The notes under the pieces were generated by a model. That model searched no databases and was not told the DNA's origin. It worked only from the letters and a program-made list of their open reading frames with translations. Positions 17,674 to 25,644 of a stretch of 64,000 bases of DNA are shown here, in pieces. Origin of the DNA: Clostridioides difficile ATCC 9689 = DSM 1296 (GTDB lineage: Bacteria > Bacillota > Clostridia > Peptostreptococcales > Peptostreptococcaceae); NCBI RefSeq assembly GCF_001077535.1, contig NZ_CP011968.1, forward strand, positions 2,790,001-2,854,000, read 5' to 3'. The number at the start of each line of letters is the position of its first letter. The first letter of the stretch is position 1. The translations under genes were made by a program, and so were the position numbers.

Positions 17674-18951
17674 TTATTGTGCTAATAAATCATTTGAATA
17701 TTTTGCAGCATCATCTAACGCTTGTTTTGGAGTTTTATCTCCTGAAATCATAGTTTGAAGTTCTTTCCATAAATATTCATATATTTCAACTCCATGAGGT
17801 CCTACTACTAATGGTCTATATACATTTTTGTCATTTTCCACCATTTCTTTGAATCTTTCATCACCTTGATATGGTTCACCTTTTGTTATTGGTGCTCTTG
17901 GTATTGCTTTATGAAATTCTGTCATTGATTCAACACTTAACATATGTTGTATTAACTTGTATGCAAGTTCTTTATTTTTCGCAGATGACATTAAAGATAA
18001 ATGGTCTACTGCTCCAAAAGTTGCTGCTTTCTTATCTTCTAGTCCAGTTACAAATCCCCAATTTAAATCCGGGAATGATTCATCAAATACACTTGTTGCA
18101 GCAGAAGATAACATTATTGTAAATGCTGCTTTCCCTGGTCCAAATACACTTTCTATCATTTCATTACTATCTTTAGATAAAGAATCTTCAGGCACATATG
18201 CTTGTAATTCTTTTAAGAACTTAGCTGCTTCTAAACCACTCTTATCATTAAATTTAACCGATTTTAAATCATCATTAAATATATCTCCACCAGCTTGCCA
18301 TAAATAAGGATACCAGTTCCAGTTTAAGTTACCAAAAGTTTTAGCTCCCCATCCCTGAGCTAATCCCCATTGGTCTATCTTTCCATCACCATCAGTATCT
18401 TGCGTTGCTTTTTTACAAATTCTTTTAAAATCTTCCCATGTTTTAGGAGGTTTTTCTCCTAATTTCTCTAAAATATCCTTGTTATAGTATAATACCCCTG
18501 GATTTGCTGCTTGGAATGGCATACCATACATTCCACCCATCATTTCAGATGTTTTTATATAAATAGATTGCTCTTTATCCTCTTTAGTTGCATAGTTAGT
18601 CAAATCTTCTACTGCTCCACTTTCTATAAACTGTGGATACATTTCTGCATACATATATCCTACATCTGGACCTTCGCCAGCACTTATAGCTGTTGCAAAT
18701 TTTTCAGAATAATTATCCCAAGGAATTATCTGTAAATCTACTTCACAGTTATTTTTTTCCTCAAATTTATCTAAAATAGGGTCCCAAACTTCCTTCATAT
18801 TATTTTCTACTGGTGGCATCCAAAGAACTAGTTTTTCTTTTTCGCCATCCTTTTTTGAATCTTTTCCATTTCCACTTGAACACCCTGTTATAAGTGTTGT
18901 AGTCATAATTGCTACCATAGCTAGTGAACATAATTTTTTTAACATACCCAC
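17674..18951 (-). CDS. Sugar ABC transporter substrate-binding lipoprotein
   Basis: An extracytoplasmic solute-binding protein of family 1 (MalE/UgpB-like), anchored by a lipobox TLITGC, then SSGNGKD. About 425 residues. I start it at GTG 18951 because GGAGGG lies 7 nt upstream. ATG 18945 and a longer ATG at 18984 are alternatives, the latter with no good ribosome site. DGDGKIDQWG is a calcium-loop-like segment common in these receptors, and aromatic residues are frequent. Ligand: an oligosaccharide or glycoside, not determinable here. First gene of the four-gene importer operon. Confidence 0.88.
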   Translation of the reverse strand: MGMLKKLCSLAMVAIMTTTLITGCSSGNGKDSKKDGEKEKLVLWMPPVENNMKEVWDPILDKFEEKNNCEVDLQIIPWDNYSEKFATAISAGEGPDVGYMYAEMYPQFIESGAVEDLTNYATKEDKEQSIYIKTSEMMGGMYGMPFQAANPGVLYYNKDILEKLGEKPPKTWEDFKRICKKATQDTDGDGKIDQWGLAQGWGAKTFGNLNWNWYPYLWQAGGDIFNDDLKSVKFNDKSGLEAAKFLKELQAYVPEDSLSKDSNEMIESVFGPGKAAFTIMLSSAATSVFDESFPDLNWGFVTGLEDKKAATFGAVDHLSLMSSAKNKELAYKLIQHMLSVESMTEFHKAIPRAPITKGEPYQGDERFKEMVENDKNVYRPLVVGPHGVEIYEYLWKELQTMISGDKTPKQALDDAAKYSNDLLAQ

Positions 18952-19034
18952 TTTTATTCCCTCCATTTTATTTTCTTTTTTCATTTTTATTTTCTTTTTT
19001 CATTATAATTCTACACATTTTCACTCCATTTAAA

Positions 19035-19063
19035 ATATTATCAAAGCATGTATTTATTGTCTA
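19035..19063 (-). promoter_or_regulatory. Promoter of the ABC importer operon
   Basis: On the minus strand TAGACA (19063-19058), 17 nt, TAATAT (19040-19035). The expected start near 19028 gives a leader of about 75 nt. Confidence 0.6.
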
Positions 19064-19106
19064 ATCAGTTTTTTCTATGTACTTTTTTTTAATATAGTTT
19101 TTTTCT

Positions 19107-19122
19107 ATGACAACGTTTCTAA
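19107..19122 (-). promoter_or_regulatory. Candidate CcpA (cre) site
   Basis: The 16-mer TTAGAAACGTTGTCAT fits the cre consensus with two mismatches and keeps the central ACG and the terminal CAW. It lies about 45 bp upstream of the -35 box. Carbon-catabolite control of a sugar importer is plausible, but this is a weak match. Confidence 0.35.
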
Positions 19123-19200
19123 TATTTATAATTGATACCTTCCAATTTATTTTCTCCAATTTAAAATTTAATTACGCATCTTTTTAATCTACAATAATAA

Positions 19201-19228
19201 AAAGCTGTAGATTTTTACCTACAGCTTT
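19201..19228 (-). terminator. Terminator of the ascorbate-type PTS operon
   Basis: AAAGCTGTAG pairs with CTACAGCTTT (10 bp, 8-nt loop). On the minus strand it is followed by TTATTATTG after a T-rich arm. It lies 80 nt after the SIS gene. Confidence 0.8.
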
Positions 19229-19306
19229 TAAATGATAGCATTTATTATATATTATTAATATTCTTTGTTGATAAACTTCAAAGTTCATTAACATATTTTT
19301 TTAACC

Positions 19307-20047
19307 TTAATATTCATAATGAATTACACTTTTATATTCATCAAAAATCTTCTTATTTAACTCATCTCCACCATCAATATTGGCACTATAGAAAATCGGA
19401 GGATTCTTTAGCCCTTTATTAACTAATTCCTGAGTAGCTTGAGCTATAATAGAGTTCATCACAGTAGTTGCTATTACAGTAGAAGTTGGACTAACTTTTT
19501 GGTTTAATCCATCTATCTCTACACAGGCATCTCCCTTTTGACCATGATTATCTATCACTAAATCGCATACTTCATAAAGTTTTTTTCCTGAAGAATGTCT
19601 TGAAGATACACTTTTTGAGTAACTTAAATTAGTTATACATATTACTATTGCCTTATTTTCCTTAGCTTTCATAGCAAACTCTATACTTACTGGATTTCTA
19701 CCAGATACTGAATGAACTATAACTACATCTCCTTTTTTAATTGGAGTTTTATCAGCTAGAGCTGTACCATATCCTTCTAATCTTTCCATCTTACTTGTGT
19801 GAGTTATAGGTGCTGTATCTAACATTAGAGATTTTGCAAATACTGGATTTATAAGAACACAGCCACCTGCTCTATAGAATAATTCTTCTGTTAATATTCC
19901 TGCATGTGAAGCTCCAAATGAAAATATAGCATTTTTACTTTCTATTGCTTCAACAAGGATTTGTACTGCTTTTTCCATATTGACTTTTTCTTCGTTTTCT
20001 ATTATATCAATTAATCTTCTTATCTCATCTATGTATTTAAATTTCAT
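19307..20047 (-). CDS. SIS-domain phosphosugar-binding protein (UPF0309-like)
   Basis: A 246-residue cytoplasmic sugar-isomerase-fold protein. The phosphosugar site is seen as SFGASHAG near residue 45 and SVSGRNPVS near residue 115, and ATTVMNSII is a conserved late helix. It resembles the UPF0309 group of SIS proteins, often encoded with PTS or ABC sugar systems. Likely roles are isomerising or hydrolysing an imported amino-sugar phosphate, or acting as a phosphosugar sensor. The distance to the PTS IIC gene is only 2 nt, so they are surely cotranslated, and the substrate should be the phosphorylated product of that PTS. Confidence 0.82.
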   Translation of the reverse strand: MKFKYIDEIRRLIDIIENEEKVNMEKAVQILVEAIESKNAIFSFGASHAGILTEELFYRAGGCVLINPVFAKSLMLDTAPITHTSKMERLEGYGTALADKTPIKKGDVVIVHSVSGRNPVSIEFAMKAKENKAIVICITNLSYSKSVSSRHSSGKKLYEVCDLVIDNHGQKGDACVEIDGLNQKVSPTSTVIATTVMNSIIAQATQELVNKGLKNPPIFYSANIDGGDELNKKIFDEYKSVIHYEY

Positions 20048-20049
20048 AT

Positions 20050-21309
20050 CTATAATATTCCTCCAAATAGTGAACCTATAAACCTACTGATTATACCAAA
20101 TAATGAAAGGTCATTACCTCCAAATATTAGTATCCAATTTTGAATAGTTCCTGAGTAAATTACAGCAGATATTCCTACTAAAACTACCATAAATATTGCA
20201 GCTATAGCTGTACCTATTATAGCTCCACGTATACCACCTTGTGATTCTCCTATTACTGCTGCTGCTCCACACTCAAAGAATGAAGTTATAACAAGTGGTA
20301 TAAGTAGCAAATTAAATACATTAAAGTAGTTACATATTAAAATCATAGCTGTAGATGTTAGCATAGCAACTAAGAATCCTATTAATACAGCATTTGGTTT
20401 ATAATTAAATAATATTGGACAGTCAAAAGCAGGTAGTGCATTTGGCACAACTTTTTCAGATATACCTTGAAATGCTGGCATTATTTGATTTATTAGCATT
20501 CTTACCCCATGAAGCATTATTATAAGACCTGCTCCAAAAGAAAGACCTTGCTTTATTGCATACGTTCCAATAAACTCATTACTATCTTTAAACGCACCTG
20601 GTATTACTATCCCAACAACTATAAACATTAAAAACACTGCCATTCCACCACTTATAGATATTTCTCTAAAAAATGATAAACTTTGAGGTATGTTTATATC
20701 TTCTGTAGATTTTTCTTTATTTCCTACTAATTTAGCAACAAATCCTGATATAAGTGCTAAACAACCAGATGGATGACCTAATGTAAAAGAATCATCTCCT
20801 ATAACATCAAACACATATTTTCTTAATAACCAAGGCATTATTGACCAATAGAGTGCTGATAATACTGCTGCAAAAGCTATTAATACTCCACCATTTAATC
20901 CAGCTTCAACTCCTGAAGCTACAAATATGAATGGGAACCAATAAAGCATGTGACCTGTTAAGAAGATTGTCTTAATAGGAGTAAATCTTGCTATCATTAG
21001 GTGAATAGCTAAACCCGCAAACATTGCTAAACCTATAATTCCACCATAACTTGCAGTAAAAGTAACATCACTTAAACCTTTTGTTACTGCACCACCACTT
21101 ATACTTTGGAAAGCTCCATTAATTGGTGCTATTGAACTAACTAACATACCTGTTCCAGTCTCCATAATTATAATTCCGAAAGCTGCAAGTAGTGACCCCT
21201 TTATAACATCAGATGCTTTCTTCTTCTGTAGTACAAGACCAAATGCTGCTATTAATCCAATTAACATAGATGGATTACGTAAAATATTATTTGAAATAAA
21301 ATCAAGCAT
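20050..21309 (-). CDS. PTS IIC component, ascorbate (UlaA/SgaT) family
   Basis: A 419-residue membrane permease with about eleven hydrophobic stretches. GLVLQKKKASDVIKGSLLAAFG and later ITSFFECGAAAVIGE-type blocks place it in the UlaA family. It imports and phosphorylates a sugar acid or related compound together with the IIB protein. There is no Shine-Dalgarno in the 35 nt before the ATG. The nearest one, AGGAGGG at 21358-21364, is separated from the ATG by a stem-loop (see that entry). The real substrate is uncertain, because many UlaA-like systems do not take ascorbate, and a SIS protein rather than UlaG/D/E follows. Confidence 0.85.
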   Translation of the reverse strand: MLDFISNNILRNPSMLIGLIAAFGLVLQKKKASDVIKGSLLAAFGIIIMETGTGMLVSSIAPINGAFQSISGGAVTKGLSDVTFTASYGGIIGLAMFAGLAIHLMIARFTPIKTIFLTGHMLYWFPFIFVASGVEAGLNGGVLIAFAAVLSALYWSIMPWLLRKYVFDVIGDDSFTLGHPSGCLALISGFVAKLVGNKEKSTEDINIPQSLSFFREISISGGMAVFLMFIVVGIVIPGAFKDSNEFIGTYAIKQGLSFGAGLIIMLHGVRMLINQIMPAFQGISEKVVPNALPAFDCPILFNYKPNAVLIGFLVAMLTSTAMILICNYFNVFNLLLIPLVITSFFECGAAAVIGESQGGIRGAIIGTAIAAIFMVVLVGISAVIYSGTIQNWILIFGGNDLSLFGIISRFIGSLFGGIL

Positions 21310-21364
21310 TATATTTTTTAGTGATAAGTCAACTGTTTAAGTTTTCTACCACTAAATCCCTCCT
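21310..21364 (-). promoter_or_regulatory. Stem-loop between Shine-Dalgarno and start codon of the PTS IIC gene
   Basis: Reading the minus strand: AGGAGGG (21364-21358), then TTTAGTGGTA (21356-21347) pairing over 10 bp (one G-U) with TATCACTAAA (21326-21317), then AAATATA and the ATG at 21309. The 20-nt loop holds a smaller AACT/AGTT stem. Folding brings the ribosome site to about 8 nt from the ATG. A 7-codon frame starting at the GTG inside the stem and ending TGA in the loop is also possible. Confidence 0.6.
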
Positions 21365-21441
21365 CTCTTTCTTACTATTTTTGAACTTAGTAAGTTTTTA
21401 TTTTATTCTGATTAACTTAAATTTACTTTTTAAAACTTATA

Positions 21442-21729
21442 CTATTTCTTATCATTTTTATCACTTAAAAAAGTTTGAACAACTTCTGTGACTTCTGCTA
21501 AATCCATGTACTTTTTAACTGGATATACATCTACATTACAAGTTCCTTTTAATTCATTTAACAATTCTTGACTTGTGAATATACAGTCACAATCAGCACC
21601 TCTAGCTGAATTTATATCTGTATTTTCTACTTCACATTCTATACCTAACTGCTTTAGAGCCTTTTGTATTGTCATTTTTAATACCATTGATGAACCTACA
21701 CCAAAACCACATACTGCTAATATCTTCAT
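21442..21729 (-). CDS. PTS IIB component, ascorbate/lactose-like
   Basis: A 95-residue cytoplasmic phosphocarrier. The phosphorylated cysteine is in the loop AVCGFGVGSS (Cys 6), directly after the first beta strand, as in UlaB. The sequence then alternates strand and helix with a charged C-terminus. It passes phosphate from an EIIA to sugar bound by the IIC encoded 132 nt downstream. Its ribosome site AGGAGGAAT lies just upstream of the ATG. It follows the regulator gene by 12 nt. Confidence 0.9.
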   Translation of the reverse strand: MKILAVCGFGVGSSMVLKMTIQKALKQLGIECEVENTDINSARGADCDCIFTSQELLNELKGTCNVDVYPVKKYMDLAEVTEVVQTFLSDKNDKK

Positions 21730-21741
21730 TTTTCATTCCTC

Positions 21742-23661
21742 CTAATTTTGCTTATTTATAAGTTCTAGTATTGAACTTTTATCACCATTAATTATTAGTT
21801 TTACATTTTCTTCCTCGTACATCATCTCTGATAGTGATGCTAATGCTCTAATGTGAGTAGTGTTATCTACAGCAGCTAATACCATAAATATATTTACTGG
21901 TTTTCCTAATAAATCAACTTCATCTTCTACTATTAGTAAAGACATAGCAAGCTTGTTTACTCCTTCTTTAGAACTTGCATGTGGTAGAGCAAATCTATCA
22001 GCTAAAACAATATATGGTCCATATTTCTCAACTGACTTTATCATATTTTCTATATATAACTCTTCTATAGAGTTATCTTCTAACAATGGCTTTGAGGCTA
22101 TTTTTATTGCTTCTTTCCAATCTCTAACATTTTTTATTATATTGACCCTTTCTGCATTAATTAATTCCTTTAACATTGGTTGATACATCTCTCCTTCATC
22201 TATCTTGTGTATTATGTTTAATAAATCAGCTTTTAGTGCTTCTTCATTATTGATAACTCCATTTTTTCTTATAGCTTGTATTATTAATTCAAGATTGAAA
22301 TACTTCTCGTTTTCTTTTACACTTATTAGTTTGTTCATAAGTAATTGAACATCTGATGATGTTAAAAGAGGATTTACAACAATTACGTTGTTTACATTTT
22401 GTATATCTATAGTTGTAATTATGTAATCGTAGTATACATTTACTTCTTTTAGTTGCTTAATGGATACTATACCTACTATTTCTATGGTTGGTATGTATTT
22501 ATATAGTTGTATTTCCAAACTCTTTGATACCATAAGACCATTAGGACAAACTAGTAAGACTTTATTTCTTCTTAGACCATTATCCCTAGACCCTCTTAAA
22601 TATCCTCCAAAATACGCTGCTATAAATCCTATTTCTTCTTCTCTTATCCCCTCAAATACAGGAAACTCTTCTTCATTCTCTATAATTGATTTTATAATTT
22701 TATAAAGTGACTCATGTTTATACTTAGTCTCATCTAACATTGGATTTCTAATAGGAAACTTAAATCGTATTCTGTTGTAAGAAGAGTGGAGGTGCCTTAA
22801 AATATTTTTCTTAAACTCATGCTTACTTTCTAATTTTATTGCTGTATTTACTTCAAACTTATCTATAAGTTTATCTACATATTCTTCAACAACATCTTCC
22901 TTAACTTCACTATTTAAGCTGGGAAGTGAGCTTATGTAAGTGCATATATAGGCTTGTTCATTTTCATTAGCTTCTTCACATAAAAGTTCTTTACAATTAC
23001 TAAAGTAACTAATTTTTTTAGCTTCATTTAGATATTTATATGAGTATAATGTTTTCCCATCTCTTATCCTTTTATTTAGAAATTCCACAAACTTAGTTAG
23101 ATTTAATAAAGAATAATCAGTAAGTTTTATATGTCCTTTTGTATCGAAACTACTTACTTCCTCACTTATAGAATTAATTTCCAGTACGTTTTCTTGAACA
23201 ATTATCAGAAACAGCTCTCTAATAACGTATTCATCACCTATAATTTTGTACTTTCCCTTATACTCTAATCTTAATCCCATTGTTTGAAGGTATTTTTTTA
23301 CATCAGTTATTGTTTGTACTACTGTGTTTTTTGAAAGTAACATTTCATTTGTTAGTTTTTCTATTGATATTTTTTCGCCAAGTAATATCTTGTTTAATAT
23401 AAAAGTTTTTCTGTAATCACTATCTAAAAATTTATCTTCTTCAGTTGAAATTATTTTCCTTGCATCACATAAATTACCTTCAAATATAAATTTGTGTTTT
23501 ACATTTTTTATATTACCACTTTTTCCTAGTTGTTTATTTATAGCTAGAATATCGTAATAAATAGTTCTCTTTGAAACATTAAACTTTTCTTGTAGTTCTT
23601 GTGATGTTACATTGTTATTTTTAATAATAAAATCTAATATTTTTTTAGCCCTTTCCTTCAT
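21742..23661 (-). CDS. PRD-containing PTS-controlled transcription activator with EIIA domain
   Basis: A 639-residue regulator of the MtlR/LicR kind. Domains in order: N-terminal helix-turn-helix (about 10-60, with NVTSQELQEKFNVSKRTIYY) and a second HTH region near 95-140; two PRD domains (about 180-400); an EIIB-like domain with the cysteine loop VCPNG near 395; and a C-terminal EIIA type-2 domain with RFALPHASS around residue 565. Phosphorylation of PRD histidines by HPr and PTS proteins sets its activity. It is the first gene of its own PTS operon. No separate EIIA gene is nearby, so this domain may double as phosphodonor, which is inference. Confidence 0.88.
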   Translation of the reverse strand: MKERAKKILDFIIKNNNVTSQELQEKFNVSKRTIYYDILAINKQLGKSGNIKNVKHKFIFEGNLCDARKIISTEEDKFLDSDYRKTFILNKILLGEKISIEKLTNEMLLSKNTVVQTITDVKKYLQTMGLRLEYKGKYKIIGDEYVIRELFLIIVQENVLEINSISEEVSSFDTKGHIKLTDYSLLNLTKFVEFLNKRIRDGKTLYSYKYLNEAKKISYFSNCKELLCEEANENEQAYICTYISSLPSLNSEVKEDVVEEYVDKLIDKFEVNTAIKLESKHEFKKNILRHLHSSYNRIRFKFPIRNPMLDETKYKHESLYKIIKSIIENEEEFPVFEGIREEEIGFIAAYFGGYLRGSRDNGLRRNKVLLVCPNGLMVSKSLEIQLYKYIPTIEIVGIVSIKQLKEVNVYYDYIITTIDIQNVNNVIVVNPLLTSSDVQLLMNKLISVKENEKYFNLELIIQAIRKNGVINNEEALKADLLNIIHKIDEGEMYQPMLKELINAERVNIIKNVRDWKEAIKIASKPLLEDNSIEELYIENMIKSVEKYGPYIVLADRFALPHASSKEGVNKLAMSLLIVEDEVDLLGKPVNIFMVLAAVDNTTHIRALASLSEMMYEEENVKLIINGDKSSILELINKQN

Positions 23662-23717
23662 ACTACCTCCTTAATTTTATTATCTATATTTTCTACATGT
23701 AGTGCCATACCAAATAA

Positions 23718-23754
23718 TTGCACATGATTTAGTATTATTTTATAATTTTGCACA
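23718..23754 (-). promoter_or_regulatory. Direct repeat TGTGCAA, possible activator sites
   Basis: TGTGCAA occurs at 23754-23748 and again at 23724-23718 on the minus strand, exactly 30 bp apart (about three helical turns), 57-93 nt before the regulator gene. It could be a binding site for the PRD activator itself. A clear promoter was not found. Confidence 0.35.
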
Positions 23755-23943
23755 GTCTAACTCTAATCTAAAAGAAGACAGTGGTAAAATTATTAAAAAA
23801 ATTTGAAAATAACCTATATTATTTATACAAATAAATAAGTTGATTTCAACAAATAAAAGATTAAACTACATTATAATATCAAAATAAGATATAAGTAATC
23901 TAAAAAGCACAATTATATAACAAAAAATTGCTATATTAAAAGA

Positions 23944-23984
23944 GAGCTATCACACATAAATTGGAATTTTTTGTGTGATAGCTC
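23944..23984 (-). terminator. Terminator downstream of the coaD operon
   Basis: GAGCTATCACACA and TGTGTGATAGCTC form a perfect 13-bp stem with a 15-nt loop, followed on the minus strand by TCTTTTAATA. It ends the recG-to-coiled-coil transcription unit. Confidence 0.85.
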
Positions 23985-24004
23985 CATTTTTATTTATTTA
24001 AAAT

Positions 24005-24529
24005 TTATTTTTTAGGTCTAAGTTCAGCTTTATCTCTTTTTACTTCTTCTAATATTTCTCTTAAATTATACTCAACACTAGAAAGCACATCCTCTGCATA
24101 TTCAATTGACCCAATTCTTATCTCATTGGCTATTCTCTCAGCTCTATCAACTATATCTTTTGCTCTTTGGTCTGCTTGAACAACAGGTTCGCTGGATTCT
24201 ACATATGCCTTTACTACATCTTCAGAATTTTTCTTTAATTCCTCTATATTATCTTGATATTCTTGTTGTATTCTCTCAGCTTCTTTTTTCGCTTGTTCAA
24301 CTATATTTGTAGCATCTTGCTTAGCTTGACTTATTATTTTATTTCTTTCTTTATTAATCCATACTGCCTGTGTTACTTCTTCTGGTATTAAAGTTCTTAT
24401 ATCATTAATTATTGCTAAAACCTCATCTTTATCCACTGTGCATTTATGTGAGAAAGGGATTGTAGAAGCACTTCTAAATATCTCCTCTAACTGCTCAAAT
24501 AGTTCAATCATTTCTAAATCTATCTTCAT
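24005..24529 (-). CDS. Coiled-coil protein of the coaD neighbourhood (function unknown)
   Basis: A 174-residue cytoplasmic protein. Most of residues 60-165 are predicted coiled coil (long runs such as AKQDATNIVEQAKKEAERIQ), with no hydrophobic segment or signal. The composition recalls DivIVA or the V-ATPase H/G subunit, and automated annotation of similar proteins often says ATPase subunit, but there is no Walker motif. It is encoded 3 nt after coaD on the same strand and is probably cotranscribed with it. I do not assign a function. Confidence 0.7.
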   Translation of the reverse strand: MKIDLEMIELFEQLEEIFRSASTIPFSHKCTVDKDEVLAIINDIRTLIPEEVTQAVWINKERNKIISQAKQDATNIVEQAKKEAERIQQEYQDNIEELKKNSEDVVKAYVESSEPVVQADQRAKDIVDRAERIANEIRIGSIEYAEDVLSSVEYNLREILEEVKRDKAELRPKK

Positions 24530-24532
24530 ATA

Positions 24533-25030
24533 TCAATTACCCCCACTAGTTTTTTTCTTTAATTCTTCCAAAACAATCTTTGGAACCAAATTTTTTATAT
24601 CAGCATCAAAGAGCAAAACCTCTTTTATTAAAGATGAACTTATAAATGAATATTTTGTACAACTTGGTAAAATTATAGTCTCTATATCTGGATTAAGCTC
24701 TCTATTCATATGTGCCATCTGAAGTTCATAATCAACATCAGCACCACTTCTCACACCTCTAACTAATGCTCCAATCCCATTTTCCTGACAGTAATTTATT
24801 AATAAACCATCAAAAGTCACAACTTTTATATTATTTAAATGGCTTGTACTTTTTTCTATAAGTTTTACTCTTTCATCAAAGCTAAATAGACCCTTTTTAT
24901 TAGGATTATTTAATACTCCTATTTGTAATTCGTCAAATAACTTCGAAGCCCTGCAAATAATATCTAAATGTCCATTAGTAATTGGGTCAAAACTTCCTGC
25001 AAATATAGCTTTTCTAGGTTTATTTTCCAT
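24533..25030 (-). CDS. coaD: Phosphopantetheine adenylyltransferase
   Basis: A 165-residue nucleotidyltransferase that makes dephospho-CoA from 4'-phosphopantetheine and ATP, the fourth step of coenzyme A synthesis. The nucleotide site is GSFDPITNGH near residue 12 and the second signature is SFISSSLIKE near residue 130. Length is standard. It follows rsmD directly, an arrangement seen in many Firmicutes. Confidence 0.96.
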   Translation of the reverse strand: MENKPRKAIFAGSFDPITNGHLDIICRASKLFDELQIGVLNNPNKKGLFSFDERVKLIEKSTSHLNNIKVVTFDGLLINYCQENGIGALVRGVRSGADVDYELQMAHMNRELNPDIETIILPSCTKYSFISSSLIKEVLLFDADIKNLVPKIVLEELKKKTSGGN

Positions 25031-25031
25031 A

Positions 25032-25586
25032 TTATGCCTCCATCTTATAAAAAGTTAATGTAGTATTTCCATATTTCTTATCTCTAGTTTTCTCCAATTT
25101 ACATATCTTATCTGGAAATAAATCATTCGTATCATGTTCTACAACTATTATTCCATCTTCGTTCAATAGATTAGAATTATCAATTTTTTCAATAGCTTCT
25201 ATAAACATATTTTTATAATACGGAGGGTCCATAAAAATTATGTCAAATTTACTATTTTGTAATTTAAGTTTATCTATTGCAGTCTTAAAATCAAGGTTTA
25301 AAATAATACTTTCACTTTCAACTCTTGCCTTTTTTATATTGGACTTAACAATATCTATGCTTTCCTTACTGATATCTACAAAAGTACATGACTTGGCACC
25401 CCTAGATAAGCACTCTATTCCTAAAGAACCAGTCCCAGCAAATAAATCCAGAACTTCACTTTCCATTATATATGAATTTATCATATTAAATAGAGACTCT
25501 TTTACTCTATCTGTAGTTGGCCTTACATCTTCATTTTTTGGAGTATTTAGTTTTAATCCTCTCGCTTTTCCTGAAATTACTCTCAA
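25032..25586 (-). CDS. rsmD: 16S rRNA (guanine-966 N2)-methyltransferase
   Basis: A 184-residue SAM-dependent methyltransferase. It begins MRVISGKARGLKL, typical of RsmD. The SAM loop is DLFAGTGSLGIE and the catalytic motif is MDPPYY. It modifies G966 of 16S rRNA in the small subunit. The stop codon is 1 nt from the coaD start, so the two are coupled. Confidence 0.94.
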   Translation of the reverse strand: MRVISGKARGLKLNTPKNEDVRPTTDRVKESLFNMINSYIMESEVLDLFAGTGSLGIECLSRGAKSCTFVDISKESIDIVKSNIKKARVESESIILNLDFKTAIDKLKLQNSKFDIIFMDPPYYKNMFIEAIEKIDNSNLLNEDGIIVVEHDTNDLFPDKICKLEKTRDKKYGNTTLTFYKMEA

Positions 25587-25644
25587 TATGACAATCTCCC
25601 TTCAGCACATTATTACATTAGTAATATTTTAACACAATTTAAAA

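Larger units (their letters stand above)
18952..19306. other. Intergenic region between ABC operon and SIS gene
   Basis: About 355 nt. It holds a promoter and a candidate catabolite site for the ABC operon and the terminator of the upstream PTS operon, each listed separately. A duplicated 18-nt stretch (TTTATTTTCTTTTTTCAT, twice at about 18967-19003) marks a slippage just before the receptor gene. Confidence 0.6.
23662..24004. other. Intergenic region upstream of the ascorbate-type PTS operon
   Basis: About 343 nt, very AT-rich. Near the regulator gene it holds the direct repeat listed next. Near the coiled-coil gene it holds a terminator. Between about 23760 and 23940 I see nothing that looks coding or structured. 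Confidence 0.55.

Noticed and set aside
23662-23760. Possible sigma-54 (-24/-12) promoter before the PRD regulator (TGGCAC on the minus strand near 23700)
   Set aside because: The second half reads GTAGA in place of TTGCW, and the regulator has no sigma-54 activator domain.
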